The notes beneath the pieces are model-generated. The model saw only the letters and a program-made list of their open reading frames with translations, made no database searches and was not told the origin of the DNA. A stretch of 64,000 nucleotides of DNA from Acholoe squamosa (taxonomy: Eukaryota; Annelida; Polychaeta; Phyllodocida; Polynoidae): the NCBI GenBank assembly GCA_949317995.1, contig OX439043.1:57305339-57369338 (forward strand), written 5' to 3'. This document shows, in pieces, positions 20,706 to 33,610 of this stretch; positions within the stretch are counted from its first letter, which is position 1; each line of letters opens with the position of its first letter. Both the position numbers and the translations under genes were made by a program.

Positions 20706-22865
20706 GATGTACGCACATGGTTACTATAGAAAAGATATAGAGTGCCCCCCCCGGGTTCCCCACCCCCTCCCACGGACCTCTACTACCTAGCCGCCATTGT
20801 ATCCATATCCATATTTGCTCTGGAACGATCACCCAGATATAGATATGTATCTTGAGTGATAACCACTCAAGGAGGGGGTGGGTTGTTTCTTTCGTCATCT
20901 TACTCCTTCAAATTGAAGGTCATGACTTTGGTCAATGTTATGGCAATGTCATATTCTCAAACCAAAGATTTCCAACAGCGAAGAATTTGTTAGCCTTTGT
21001 TTTGGTATTTAGACACAGTAAAGGCCCTAAAAGCAGATTGCTGATACCGGTATTTAAATCACAGTTTATGATTGTAGAAAGTTCTACGTTTATCTTTTTT
21101 ACAAATTCTTTGTCTTAATTATATCCATGCTGAAAAAATCATGCTTACTTTAAAATCTCACACCCAGTATTCATTGAGCTGAGCGACACAGTCATTGGAC
21201 GGCGTTTCTCAATGAAATTAATTAACATTATTGCGAAATGCCCCCCTAGTGTCATTAATTCTCTTTTCCTAACTTTTTAGGAATTCAGAATTTTTGATTT
21301 TCTTTCCTATAGGTATTTCCTATTGTAAAATTGAAAAATTAAGAGGATTTCCGAATTTTTGGGGAGCAGTGAGTGGCATCCCTGCATTATGTAGAAATCA
21401 TTCGATGTCAGTATGTAGACATCATTTGATAAGGTCTGTTCTGTGGTCCAGGTTATAGATTGAACCGCCGAACCTTTGCATTTTGCATGCACCAACAATT
21501 ATTGTATAGATACACAGTGACTACCGTTACACATATCTGTAGTCTACCAGTGCTACCTATGGCCAGGGATTGCCGGTAGTAAATTTAGATACTGCATGCA
21601 CGGTTCAGGGATATGTGATTTCTCCTACGTCTTTGGAATTTCTTGCATCTTGGGTTTAAAAGTTAACCCTAGTGATATTGCCAAATTCATTGATTTCCTT
21701 TTTCTTTTGAGATTTATGATTGGATGGATGGGTGTGCTGGGATATCTTGGTCCTGGATATTTTGAGTCTAGCCAAGTATCAAATGCGCCATCTTCATCTG
21801 AGATTGAGTTTTTTTACACGAAGTCCGAGATACATCACGTGGTGGCTGTATTAATTTGTAGCCCGAGAGGCTAGGGTCAGAAATGGAACCATCAATCTAT
21901 TGTATTCACAATGTCTCTAGTGATGTGTGACTGACAGGCGGGTCACAGGAGGATCTAGTGTTAGGCCTTACTGGCTAATACCGGTATATCTCTAGCCTAC
22001 CCATACAAAGTCTGGTTAGGGATAGAACTGCCAAGCTGTATATCGCCCACCCTCGCTAGCCTATCTCTGACCTACTGCATATGAGGGGGACACTGTCCTC
22101 CCAGTAGCCCGCCACCACAGTCGAATCTATGAGGTAGGGATGTAAGTCTTCCTGGAATTCCATGAATATCTGGATTTTCCTTTTTAAGGGGCATTTGTTT
22201 GACCCATCCATTCTTAATATTTCTGTCCTTGAAGGAAACAAGGCAGTAAGAATTTTGCCATCTCAACTCTCCAGTCAGATTGGAAGTATTGTAGTTGTAG
22301 GCATTCTACCCTAGTTTCATTGATTGAAACTAAACATTTTTGTGTGTGCGGAGAGTAGATTCTGCCAATAGAAAATAATAGAACATTACAAATATCATTA
22401 CATGATTTCTAGTTAGGTGTCTAGGGAGATTTCTTTCTATGTGTATCTTCAGAAACCTTGCACCCTCACTGAATACTCTTTTTTTATCATTGATGAGACA
22501 GAACACTGAGCACTCTTTACAAAGTGATCAATCAAAACAATTTTTTACAGTTGGCCGGCATTCCCAGCAGGTTTAGTAGTCTGCTTATAGATCCATTGTG
22601 TATCAGGAATACGCTGAAAACGTTTCGTGATACGCAAATAACCCCAGTAAACAGTCTCCTTCAGGCGCACTCTAGTACTGCTCGTAGAAACACGTGTGGG
22701 GTCACTTAGTGGGGAGTTGTCGCAATTCGATTCAAGTTATCATGGTTTACCACATGCTCTTTGTTAGTGAACTCTCCATACAGATTCAGTGTTAAAGTAT
22801 CATTGAGGTCCTTGTGTATTTATCATAAGTTCCACTTGTATCTCAGTGATCAGGTCCTTTGCAAG

Positions 22866-23102
22866 TACCGTAATCTCCCGCATATAAGACGCGCTGCGCA
22901 TATAAGACGCACCCCAAACTCAGCACATGCATTTTCGTGTATAAGACGCACATTTTAAGGATGGAATTTGTAAGATTAGTACATTTCTATAGTAAAATTA
23001 CCCCTCGTATAAGACGCACCCCCAACTTGAAGAAATCCTATAAGACGCACAATGCATTTGTTTGGCCTAGAGGACGCGTCTAATACGCGGGAGATTACGG
23101 TA
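22866..23102. mobile_element. Complete TA-CCGTAATCTCCCGC MITE, second copy
   Basis: This copy runs from CCGTAATCTCCCGC (22868) to GCGGGAGATTACGG (23100) between TA and TA. It shares its interior with the 19822-20058 copy (GTAAAATTACCCCTCGTATA, GCACCCCCAACTTGA) at high identity, so both are fairly young insertions in SUOX intron 1. Confidence 0.88.
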
Positions 23103-23702
23103 CTTTAGAGTGTCAGAGATAGGTCAATTGTGGGTCATGTAGGGATAGTGACAACCTTTGACAAGTTGTAGGTTGTTTGTCTCTCCATGTAGATGCATGG
23201 GTAATGAAGTAGGGGACATCTCATCCAACAACACACAGGTCAAGGGTTAGTTTGGTGTTTGAAATCACTTCACATATTGATGGGCTAAGGGTAGGCAGGG
23301 CAGTGTCAAATAGTATTTAGGGGCCTTGTGGATACTCGAGTGAAACAATCAAGTTTTTCTTTTTCTTCTCAAAGATTGGCCTCTATCTAGTATGGTGAGA
23401 TTTATATTGCAAATTCAAGTTTACCTAAGTATAAAATAGTGATGTATGGTGATCGACAGTTTGGTTTAGATGTATACGTATATGAAGTATTTACAAGTTA
23501 ACAAACGTATATATTCCTCTTTCTTTTCTTTTTTAGAGAATTGTGCTTCATCTACCTGTAAGTTTTCTTTCTTTCCAGATCTTGACCTTGAATGGTGTCG
23601 GCCTATGCCTACACCTTGAGTTATAATCATGCAAGAAATACATGTTCTCTCGTCTTTTCGTGTATTAAGTTTGATTCAATGATGTGCTCTTCTTCATTGC
23701 AG

Positions 23703-25201
23703 GGTTCACACTGTACTTGAAACAAAGAGCAACACAATGTAAAGAGGGTGTGGAGAAAAAAGACGTGACGGCAAACTTTGGTCTGCGAAATGAGAAACTT
23801 CCAACATACCGGCGTACCGAAGTTGAACAACATTCAGCCCAAGCCAAGCGGGTTTGGGTAACATTCAAAGATGGCGTCTATGACGTTACAGATTTTGCAG
23901 AAAGTCATCCAGGGGGCAGGAAGATCTTCTTGGCTGCTGGAAAGTCTTTAGAACCTTTCTTCTCAACTTATGCGCAACACATGAATGAAAATGTGCTTGA
24001 GATTATGGAGGAATTGCGCATTGGGAATATTCACCCTGATGACAAAGTCGTTATGAAAGATATAGATGCCAATGATCCTTTCAAGAATGATCCACCAAGG
24101 CATCCAGCATTATCCATCAACTCTGAGAAGCCCTTCAATGCTGAACCTCCAACAGAACTCCTGGCTGACAATTACCTCACCCCAAATGACTTATTCTTCA
24201 TTCGTAACCACCTCCCAGTACCGACGATCGAGAAAACCCATTCGATCAAAATTAGTGGAGATGGATGGAAAAGGCCTATTGTACTCAATGTCGATCAACT
24301 GAAGCAGCGGTTCAAGCAGCATACGATTACAGCAACCATACAATGCGCCGGTAACCGGCGCTCACATATGGCCAAATACAAAGGTGTACGCGGGTTGTCT
24401 TGGGGTATGACAGCCATAAGCAATGCTGAGTGGACGGGAGTCAAACTGTCCGATGTTCTTGCCTATGCTGGTATAAGGGAAGAAGATTATGAACATGTCA
24501 CCTTTGAAGGTAAAGATAAGGATGTAGAGGGTGCCCCGTACGCAGCATCCATTCCTGCTGCTACAGCATTTGACCCACGCAAGGATGTCCTCCTTGCTTT
24601 TGAGATGAACGGAGAGCCTCTACCATTAGATCACGGATATCCAATTAGGATAATTGCGCCAGGGATTGCTGGAGCGCGACAGGTGAAATGGCTGACTGGA
24701 ATCAATGTTAGCAAAAAGGAATGCCAAGGACACTGGCAACAGAATGACTATAAGCAGTTCAATCCATCTATTGACTGGCACAATGTAGATTTCACAAAGG
24801 CAGCTGCCATCCAAGAGTACCCTATCCAATCTGCCATATGTGAACCCGCAGAAGAGTCTGTGTTAGACGATGCAGAGGAGATCACCCTGAAAGGGTATGC
24901 GTGGAGCGGAGGTGGCCGGGGAATTGTCCGAGTGGATGTTTCATTGGATGGTGGGAAGACATGGGAGGTGGCGGATCTCCATGATGCAAAGCAGCCGATG
25001 CATCGTCAATGGGCATGGTCAATATGGAACATTACAATGAAGATACCAAGTAATATGAAGGGAAAGAAGCTAGACCTTGTCTGTAAGGCAACCGATACAT
25101 CACATAATTCACAACCTGAGTCAGCTGAGGGAATCTGGAACCTGCGTGGTCTTATCCACAATTCATGGCACCATGTTTCGGTCACTGTACCCAAACACTG
25201 A
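23703..25201 (+). CDS. SUOX: Sulfite oxidase main exon (haem and molybdopterin domains)
   Basis: Oxidises sulfite to sulfate in the mitochondrial intermembrane space and passes electrons to cytochrome c, the last step of cysteine and methionine breakdown. The acceptor is TTCATTGCAG at 23702. Numbering from the joined start (+13068): a cytochrome b5 domain with haem-ligand histidines in HPGG (His155) and YAQHM (His179); a linker; then the Moco domain with FFIRNHLPVP (Arg254), the molybdenum-ligand cysteine in QCAGNRR (Cys301), and DYKQFNP (Tyr436), the tyrosine needed in electron transfer in vertebrate SUOX. The C-terminal dimerisation domain has GYAWSGGGRGIVRVDVSLDG and IWNLRGLIHNSWHHV. All key residues are present. 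Joined length 585 versus about 545 in human, the excess being in the N-terminal part. No peroxisomal C-terminal signal, unlike plant enzymes. Using only this exon would give a protein lacking the presequence. Confidence 0.96.
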
Positions 25202-25498
25202 CATTGATGATTAAAATATTAATATTGACATGTATTTTTATGTATATGAAACAATGGGAATGCTTCTGTCGCGGATCCTATTTTCGGTTGATATTCAATG
25301 ATATTGTATTTGGAAAATGCTCCTAACGCATAATACAGAATAACTGAGCATTTATAACACATTGTGAGATCTATATGGCTCTCTAGTGTTACCAGCATTG
25401 GTATTAACAATGGTTTTGTCCAACCATAAACCATGCTTTATTACTGTGCCTGTATGAACTGACTCTTTTCGAGGAAAGTATTCTCTTGTGGTACAAAT

Positions 25499-25504
25499 AA
25501 TAAA
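25499..25504 (+). terminator. SUOX polyadenylation signal AATAAA
   Basis: AATAAA lies 298 bases after the SUOX stop codon, within CAAATAATAAAGTTATTTT. It is the first canonical signal downstream and predicts a 3' UTR of about 310-330 bases. Confidence 0.7.
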
Positions 25505-25539
25505 GTTATTTTATGCTTTTTAATGACACTTCGACTCTT

Positions 25540-27835
25540 GAGTGCACCACCGGCAGCCACAGCTGATAACTAAGCACTGTTCTGCCTTAGTCACCACTTT
25601 TCCTTTATTGCCTGCTGCATTCTATGCTTTATGCTCACTATTTAGTTAACTCAGCTGATGAATCATAATCTTGTAATATGGGTGAATGACATGCTAAAAC
25701 AATTATAACCCATTTACCTTGTTCTATCAAAGTACTATTGTTAACATGTAAACCTTTGTGTTTGGGTGTTACACTTCCACTTTAGGAAACTCTCATATAT
25801 CGCGGCCAGTAATACCTGCGTTATCTGTATATAGTTGCTACCACGTGCATGCAGGATAAAATCGAAAGTACCATGTAGATAAGATACACATATCACGTGT
25901 GTTGAAAAGATGCCACTGCTCACAGAAATAATCCAGGCAGGAGTGAGGTGAACTATCAATTTAACAAGAAAGTGATTTTGATTGAACACGATAAAAGGGA
26001 GTTTGATCTTATTACATCATGTAGCACTGATTGTTATATATGTATGGTGAGTTGTAAGAACACATGTACTATGATACAATATACATGTACTAATTCCAGT
26101 ATGTGCAATTAACATTGAGTTGTATTGTTGAGCTATGGATTGAAATAACTCAAAATATAAAGGCCGGTAACACGATGAACACGTGTTGTATTTTATATGC
26201 TTTGGTTACAGAAAATTGTTAAGTTTGGAGGTTGATGAGAAAAAGAAAAGGACAATCCTCGGTAGTTAGAAATACTTCATATCTTCAAGTAATATCCCCC
26301 AGTTGTGGTGGTAGTGCAAAGAGTAACCACAATTTCAGTGGAGACATATCTTTCATTAAATTTTAGTCTCATGGCAAGAGCTACAATCCTGTGATAAAAC
26401 AGGTTATGGGGATTCAGATCACAACCTAAGAACAATGGATGTATATATAGATACAAAGTAGTAAACCCAGATCCATTTGCCATGAGCCTGAATAAAGCAC
26501 ATAAATGACTGTCAACCATCCAGTTATCTGTTTGGAGAGTGTATGCATGACCTAGATCTGGAGCTGGAGTATTGGCTATGGGTTGATCGAGCATACTTAA
26601 AGTTACTATCTAGGTTTCTGGAATTCCAGAACAAAGTATCCTCTGTCTAGTGACAGTTGTATTGGTTCAACGATTATTACAGTACGGTTAAATTTAGCAG
26701 TACAGGAAAACTCTTTGCCCAGATATCAGATGAGAAATTAAGAGTTGTTGCCCATAACTAATTCAAAGGAAGTAATTTGATTATCAATTAATGAACATAA
26801 GAATGGGAAAACGTGGATATCATTTTGCTGTAGAGAACAGCTATTAGGACATAATGGTCATTTGTAGCAAGGAATACTACTTATGCAGTGATGCCACTTT
26901 TCCTGGTTTACCAGGAATTCCTGGTTTTCATTCTAAGATTCCTGTATTAAATAATATTAAATTCCTGGGAAAATGTGGCCAAAAGTCCAATTTTCCTGGT
27001 TTTTGTCGGCCAGTGAGTGGCATCTCTGTTTATGAGAGCTAAGAACATATTCTGACACACTGACTGAATGAGCTTCCTTTGTCATATATCGTACTATCCC
27101 AGTGTATTCATGATATGCGATATACATAGAAAGACACAAAGACAATATGTAAGCTAACCTTTGTATCATGGCACCACAATCAACAACAGCTGATGGCTTA
27201 CATTTGGGGTATTTCAATGTAAGCATTTATAAAACAGTCCATTGTGACTGTGCTTGAATGGATTTAACATGTTGTGTTTTGTGTGCGTGAACTGAGGTTA
27301 CGTCTTGGTGTATCCAGTCACTTGTTATATTCAGACAAATAGATTATTATTGGAACATCTGTCATTTCTTTCTTCTGCAATTGAGAATTAATAAAAAAGA
27401 AAGCCTAAGGCAAATAGTTTGTTTAATTAGTTTGTCGATCCAACCAAATGATGTAATTATATGGGCCCCCACCTACCTGTTGGAAAAAGTGTGACAAAGT
27501 GTGAATGGGTGGGGGGGGGGGGGGTCTAAAATGGCTCAATACATAACATGGACCCTAGCCTGGTTGGGGGGGGGCGATCGCGATCGCACCTATGAGGTGG
27601 GAGGGAGATGAAATCACAACCCTACACTTTTGATATACATACATATTGGCCTATATAAACTCTAGATACCAGAGAATAGGTGTTCTATCTCATAATACCT
27701 TGTTCCTTTGATAACTCATCGATTTCTTTGAATTTAGGAATTTAGTTAAGCTTAGTGTTATATTGGATTGTGTAAGACTCAAATATATATTATGATTGAA
27801 CTTTAAATCCATTGAACTACCATAAATCCCTGCAT
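25540..27835. other. Intergenic AT-rich DNA
   Basis: Apart from the MITE at 26886-27028 and a long G run near 27510-27523 I see no gene, RNA or clear element. Short ORFs here lack domain-like composition. Confidence 0.5.
26886..27028. mobile_element. CAGNGATGCCACT-ended MITE
   Basis: Left end CAGTGATGCCACTTTTCCTG, right end AGTGAGTGGCATCTCTG (inverse CAGAGATGCCACTCACT). The flanks are CTTATG and TTTATG, a 6-bp duplication with one change. Right-end relatives (GTGGCATCCCTG and GTGTCATCTCTG) occur near 21374-21383 and 38617-38628. The interior repeats TTCCTGGTTT, AATTCCTGG-type blocks. Confidence 0.7.
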
Positions 27836-27837
27836 AT

Positions 27838-28022
27838 AACAGCGGGTTTGGTAGCGGGGGCACCATTGCTCGATCTGGTACCTGGGGAGGTAACCACCAA
27901 TAACAGCCAATGTGGTTGGACCAGTTATTATTTTATGTACCCCAAAATTCAGCAGCGAATGAAGGGAATTATCACGCTATCCAATGATATATCTCACTAG
28001 GTCAGTATAGACCCTAGAAAGT
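27838..28022 (+). repeat. Dispersed repeat, copy 2 (first copy at 2045)
   Basis: Shares ordered blocks with 2045-2235 (GGGGCACCATTGC, TGGTACCTGGGGAGGT, ATAACAGCCAA, TGTACCCCAAAA, GAATGAAGGGAATTATC, CTAGGTCAG). See that entry. Confidence 0.6.
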
Positions 28023-28326
28023 CCAGTTGCGAACCAGGTTGCCACCTGGTATGGAAAGGCAACACCATTCCTTGACCAAAGTGGCCCAGTCGCAAGTAGG
28101 GTATTCTATTGTGCAATACTCAATCTACATTTTAAGAATGAATTCATATTTTTTCTTCTAGGAATAAAACCTTATGATAATAGTTCATTTCACCATGATT
28201 TGATCACGATTTCACCATGAGATGACTAGGTTTTTCCCAAAGTCGTCCATCTCTGTTATCAGTGTTAATGACTGGTTCCACAATGTTTTTACTTGCAAAC
28301 TTTAGCATTTTATATGATAGAAACAG

Positions 28327-28588
28327 TCGGTGCGTTCGGAGTACGGCCGAGGGATCAATGCTGGTTTGTAAGGCCACCCCCTATTGGTCTGCCCCATGTG
28401 GGTCAATGTTGATCCCCAAGTCAACTTACTACACTTCCAAGCATAGTTAAGGACTGGTACCTAGCCAGACCTGGCTGGGGTGGAAGGGGGTGGAGGGAAC
28501 AAGCTAAGGTGGTGTAGTTAGCGTTCGAGGTCACCCCCACTCACAATGCACTGCATATGGTTAGAAAACCGCTGCCCGAACGCACCGA
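28327..28588. mobile_element. 262-bp MITE with TCGGTGCGTTCGG ends
   Basis: Perfect 13-bp terminal inverted repeats (TCGGTGCGTTCGG at 28327-28339, CCGAACGCACCGA at 28576-28588). The interior has a second, looser inverted pair (CTTACTACACTTCC against GGTGGTGTAGTTAG). No coding content. The target duplication is not obvious. Confidence 0.7.
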
Positions 28589-28943
28589 GAGAGCCTACAT
28601 GTAGAGTGTGTATCAAACCATAGTGGGCAGCACTGCGCCACTAAAAGGTTTCGGTGGACAACATGCTTTAGTTTGGGGCAAAATCTGTAGCTGTTTCTAA
28701 CGATTCTAGAGCTGAAATATTTACAATCAGCTGTAACATAATATATTTTCTAATTTGTGTATCATTAAAGCAACGGCAGTGGCAATAACCCATGATATTA
28801 TCATCTCACCTGTCATTTCAATAGGATAAATATACCTCCCTATGCCTTACAGTGAACGTCTTTGAGTGAAATTTGGTCGTCTCAGGGTGAAAATTGGGTG
28901 TTTGGAAAGTGATGTTATCACTGAGATAGATCTCGAAAAATCT

Positions 28944-29602
28944 CAGCGGCCAAAGGTAAAAAAAAAAGATTTTGCCGTGGATTAAAAAAATCCAAGTTAT
29001 TTTAATTAAGGAAAAGTCATCAAATGGTCAGAATGTCTTGTAACTATTTGATCTAAAATGGTGGTCAGTACAGTAGCCCAATGAATACCCTGTGACAAAT
29101 GGTTGATTAAGGGAGCATTCATTATTTATGGCAGGGGGGGGGTGAGCAAATGAGGGGGGGTCAAAATTTTTAGGGGTATTCAGAGGGGGGGGTCATTTTT
29201 TTCAGCCTATTGTGAGAGGGGGGGCATTTTTTTTTCAACCTATTCCTGAGGGGCGGCGCAATTCCTTTTTTTCAGCGGCCAAAGGTAAAAAAAAAAAGAT
29301 TTTGCCGTGGATTAAAAAAATCCAAGTTATTTTAATTAGGGAAAAGTCATCAAATGGCCAGAATGTCTTGTAACTATTTGATCTAAAATGGTGGTCAGTA
29401 CAGTAGCCCAATGAATACCCTGTGACAAATGGTTGATTAAGGGAGCATTCATTATTTATGGCAGGGGGGGGTGAGCAAATGAGGGGGGGGGGTCAAAATT
29501 TTTAGGGGTATTCAGAGGGGGGGTCATTTTTTCAGCCTATTGTGAGAGGGGGGGTCATTTTTTTTCAACCTATTCCTGAGGGGTGGCGCAATTCCTTTTT
29601 TT
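28944..29602 (+). repeat. Recent tandem duplication of a 329-bp unit
   Basis: The unit 28944-29272 is repeated at 29273-29602. Both start CAGCGGCCAAAGGTAAAA and share GATTTTGCCGTGGATTAAAA, TCATCAAATGG(T/C)CAGAATGTC and then the Harbinger-like left end GGGAGCATTCATTATTTATG after TAA. Differences are a few single bases and homopolymer lengths in the G runs. The G-rich part is the start of a MITE whose right end is absent. Confidence 0.85.
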
Positions 29603-29900
29603 GGGGTATTCGCCAACACAATGTAAAATTTCTCAACACAACACGATTTTTTTTCGCGACACGTCACGAAGTTAACAATTCTCCACCAAGTAATAGTACT
29701 TGTTAATGATTGCAGCCACAATTTTGCCCAACATTTTCTTATTACCTATCATTCATATCCATTTAATCATGTTGGTGCAAACTATAAAAACAGATTAATT
29801 GGTCGTAATAACAAAGGGCAACGGTGCGTCTCTGTTCGGAGACCCAAGACCCGAGGTCCAAGGGCTGGGCCAGTAGTACAGGAGAGAAAGAATCGAGCCA

Positions 29901-30914
29901 ATGAAAGGAACTGAGTTCCCTGACTGTCCTTGGTCTCGAATTGCTGCTGACTTCTGTTATCATGTTGGAACAAACTACCTAGTAGATGTTGACTACTATT
30001 TAAGGGATATTGAGACAAGCAAAGTCACTAAAGGAGTTGACGCCGCACAGACTGTCGCCAAACTTAAGAAAATATTTGTTCATCAGGGCATCCCCGATAT
30101 ACTTGTCACAGACAATGGACCTCAGTTCAGTGCAAGAGACTTTGCAAACTTTGTAGATGAGTGGAAATTTGTGCATGTAACATCTTCGCTGAGATATCCA
30201 CAGTCAAATGGTGAGGCCGAGGGAGCCGTACAGACAGTCAGAGGTATTCTCAACAAAGCTACTGATGTGGACTTAGCATTATTAATGTACCGAAACACAC
30301 CATTCCATAATGGCTTCTCACCAGCGCAACTAAATATGGGCAGGAAATTAAAGACCAGAGTCCCCTGCTATCCATCTGAACTCTTACCAAGCACACCAGA
30401 ACCGGTTGTTGTACGAAAAAAGGAGAGGATGTACAGAGCCAGTATGAAACTGAACTATGACCAACAACACCGTGTGAAAGAAGCCGGAGAGTTATCAGCA
30501 GGTGACAAAGTGTGGCTCCCTGATCTCAAGACTCATGGCACAATTGTAGGCAAAGCCAATGGACCGAGATCATATGTCATTTCAACCCCAACAGGCCTCC
30601 TGAGGCGAAACCGCCGTATGACTAGAAATGTTGGACTACCACCTGCTACACTACCAATACCAGGTCCACCTAATACAGGACCTATTCCAGCAGTTCATCC
30701 TCCTACACCAAGACGTGACATACCATCACATGCAGTCACCCCAAGGGTTGACTCACCTGACAAACCAACACTGAGGATTGATCAGCCGGGTACCCCTTCA
30801 TATGTGAATGAACCTGATGACCCGCCAGGGGCTGATATTACTGAGCCTCGTAGGTCTGGGAGAGCCAGATCTGCACCTAAGCTTCTGATTGAAAACATGG
30901 GAAAGACTCAATGA
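29901..30914 (+). mobile_element. Ty3/Gypsy-type integrase fragment (337 codons)
   Basis: A 337-codon open frame encodes a retroelement integrase core and tail. The DDE triad is visible: Asp17 (AADFC), Asp71 (VTDNGPQFS) and Glu107 (SNGEAEG), with the usual 35 residues between the last two. Around it are the family blocks HQGIPDILVTDNGPQ, YPQSNGEAEGAV and ALLMYRNTPFHNGFSPAQL. After the core come a basic segment and a proline/threonine-rich C-terminal tail. Gag, protease, reverse transcriptase, RNase H and the zinc-binding part of integrase are missing upstream, where a G-rich MITE-like repeat lies instead. The open frame is intact, so truncation is recent or the fragment is kept. The first ATG is simply the first in the frame; the real polyprotein would have begun far upstream. 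Confidence 0.88.
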
Positions 30915-31107
30915 GATATCAGTTTAGTTTAACTTGAGAGATAATTTCATAGCAAGATACTAGCTATAATCATGTTCTTATTTGGTTGATAAGTATTATT
31001 CATTCATGAACATTTCAAGACAAAGAGATTGATAAGTGAGCTACTCATTTTGATCGATAGGTATTATTCATCTATGAACATAATGATAAGTGAACTTCTT
31101 ATTTTCC

Positions 31108-31614
31108 AAAAAAAAGGGAGATGTGGTATGACCGGTATGCCTATATGGTGCTGCCACCAGTGACTGTGTGGGGAACTAAAGAGTAAAGTGAGTGGGTTGA
31201 GTGGGACATAACTTTGGGGGTTTAGGAAGCGGAGATCAGCATGTCAACATGTGGCTGAAACTGAATTTGTAACACTACAAGTCTACTCTACATTAAAGAA
31301 CTTCAAGAACTAATTTTCTAAACGTTTGCTCAATAGAGTATCCAACAATTTCCGAAGGCGATCAGCCCAGCCTGAGGACTGAGGGCCTTGGGTTACCAGA
31401 TCAGAGACAAACCGGAGCCCTTTGTTTACGTTCTGACATGAGAAAAAGCTTTGATTTTCCTTAAAATAATTCACAAATAAGACAGAAAAGCCACAAACAG
31501 GAAGTGAGACCGGAAGTGCTTTTATGGGTCCCCTGACCCAACATGCGCTCTCAACCAATCAGATTGCAGGAAAGGCGACCCAACTGCACTTGAGTGTTAG
31601 AACAACTTGCTTAC
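31108..31614 (+). repeat. Polypurine tract and probable 3' LTR of the Gypsy element
   Basis: About 195 bp after the integrase stop, AAAAAAAAGGGAGA (ending 31121) looks like a polypurine tract, directly followed by TGTGGTATGACCGGTATGCC. LTRs open with TG at this point. A plausible end is CTTGCTTACA at about 31614 (CA), giving about 493 bp. No second LTR was found to confirm the borders. Confidence 0.45.
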
Positions 31615-31915
31615 ATCACTAGACCTGGTGCTCCTTTAGACGTTGCTTAAAGGTGCTCATGATTATATTTTTAAAATTCAATAGTACCTCCCATATATAA
31701 CGTGTGATTTGTGGATAAGGCACACTGTAGGAGCAAATTCAAAAGATCAAATGAGAATATGAAGTTGGCTCCAGAAATTCCATAAACATTCTTGGGAGAT
31801 ACTCTCATACTCCATTATTATTGCTCCCATGCTGTACTACTTAACTAATGTGGTACAGTAATAAATATGTATTCTCTTGCATGAAGTTTGTATTTAGGAA
31901 TGTTTTAGTCCTGAC

Positions 31916-32474
31916 TACCATAATGTCTTGCATATAAGGCGTTTCTTAGGCCTATGTGCAAATCAGAGCCCAGGTGCGCCTTATAGGATCAGCCTGAGTT
32001 AAGGGTGGATCTTATACGTGGGGTTTATTCAAATATCATTTGATACATAAAATGATTTACCCTGAAAAACATGTAAATAGCCCCCCACCTCCATCACACC
32101 TATGGGTAAAGCTAATGAATGCTGTAAAGGTGTTGGGCAGTATTAGCTCCCCTCCAACCCTACCAGTACTCTATGGTGGCCATAGCTTTTCACTCCATCC
32201 CATGCCGCCCTCACACCCTCCAATGTCACGGTAACACCTTAGCAAGGCTTTCCCCACAACTTAGGCCTATTCAATGTACATGTAGGTTAGCTTTTACCAA
32301 GGGAGGCTATGTCTTACAGCATATGTCAAAAGGTTGGGGTGCACCTTATATAAGGGTTTTTTAAAATATTAATCCAGAAGCAGTAGGTGTGCCTTATATG
32401 CAAAACACACATCCCGGAGTTAGGGGTGCACCTAATACATGAGCTCCACCTTATATACGCAGGAGATTAAGGTA
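31916..32474. mobile_element. Diverged TA-CCNTAAT MITE, about 560 bp
   Basis: Left end TACCATAATGTCTTGCATAT then AAGGCG; right end TTATATACGCAGGAGATTAA then GGTA. The ends are worn inverted repeats of the CCGTAATCTCCCGC type between TA dinucleotides. Inside are several GCGCCTTATA and GCACCTTATATAAGGG blocks. Open frames within are not gene-like. Confidence 0.55.
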
Positions 32475-33610
32475 AACTTCATTTTCAATAATCTTGGTGG
32501 CCAAAAGAGATCGCAAATCACATTTTTCTGTAATTCCAATTACCATTTTCTTATTCCATGTACCGGGTAATTAGTTCAGGGTGTCAGGAGCAGTGAACCA
32601 TTATCAAATCACCTTATCATCTTACATCTGGCACAAGGGTCTTCTGTCAAGAAAGAGAGAATGGTAAACATTCTCCAATCTGTTGTGGACCATCAGAGTA
32701 GATGACAGCAGTGGCTTTCTAGAAGTATACATAGAAAAGCATGTCTCTTGAGCTGAGAGGTGCCAGCAAAGTTCTCGGTGGTAAAAAAGTCACCTACTAT
32801 AATCACAGCAACTACTGATCAGAACCTCCAGTTTCTAACCCTTAGTTTCACTTTTGAAATCAATGCTTTTGCAATTGATATCCATCACACCTACTAAATT
32901 AATGTTAAAAAATGAGATCAGAATGAAATTGAAACACTAGAAAAATCTCAAAAAGTTTGTCTTTGTATGCGCAAATTTTGAAAAAGACAGCTGCAAGTGC
33001 TTCAATCACTACAGTTAGTCAGGAATAGGTTGCATGATATAGCTGGCTAAGACATCCTTAAGCAAATTTACCAGGATTATAAACAGGGCAGGCTCATACA
33101 CAGGGCAGGCTTATATTTCTCTACATGAAATAATGAGGGAGTGGCAAACAGTTTGCTCAAGACTTATCTATGGTTTGTACATAATTCTTTAGACATTTTC
33201 TATAATCCTTTATCTCTTTTTGCATGAAATATAAGGGTAGCGGAAATTGATATAGCTGAAAAAATATATAAATACCATATGTTGAAGTATGGTAATGGTC
33301 CAAAATGCTTTTTCATTGAGCACAGAGGTCATACACAGGGAAATATAGTACCCACTTAAACTGCATCAGTAGTGGCCCATGTTAGTGCCCCCTATGGAGG
33401 AGCCTTCAAAATAGGTACTTTTTATACAGATGTCAATCAATCAATGGCAGGGTATTCACATTTCAATTTTTCAAAAGATCTGAACCATTTTGAAAAAGGC
33501 TTTGCATTTATACAAAATGAAAGCTGGCCAACGGCTGATAGCTTTTACGACATTCTACAACGGCCACCCCATTTTTAACATAATAATTGGAATGGTTTAA
33601 ATTCAGGTAG

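Noticed and set aside
23684-23702. ATG at 23684 as the start of a SUOX protein
   Set aside because: It lies in the polypyrimidine/acceptor region (TTCATTGCAG) and would give a form without a full presequence; the frame joins exon 1 at 23703 instead. An alternative start cannot be wholly excluded.
27575-27590. CGATCGCGATCG palindrome
   Set aside because: A short isolated palindrome beside G runs, with no repeat or gene context.
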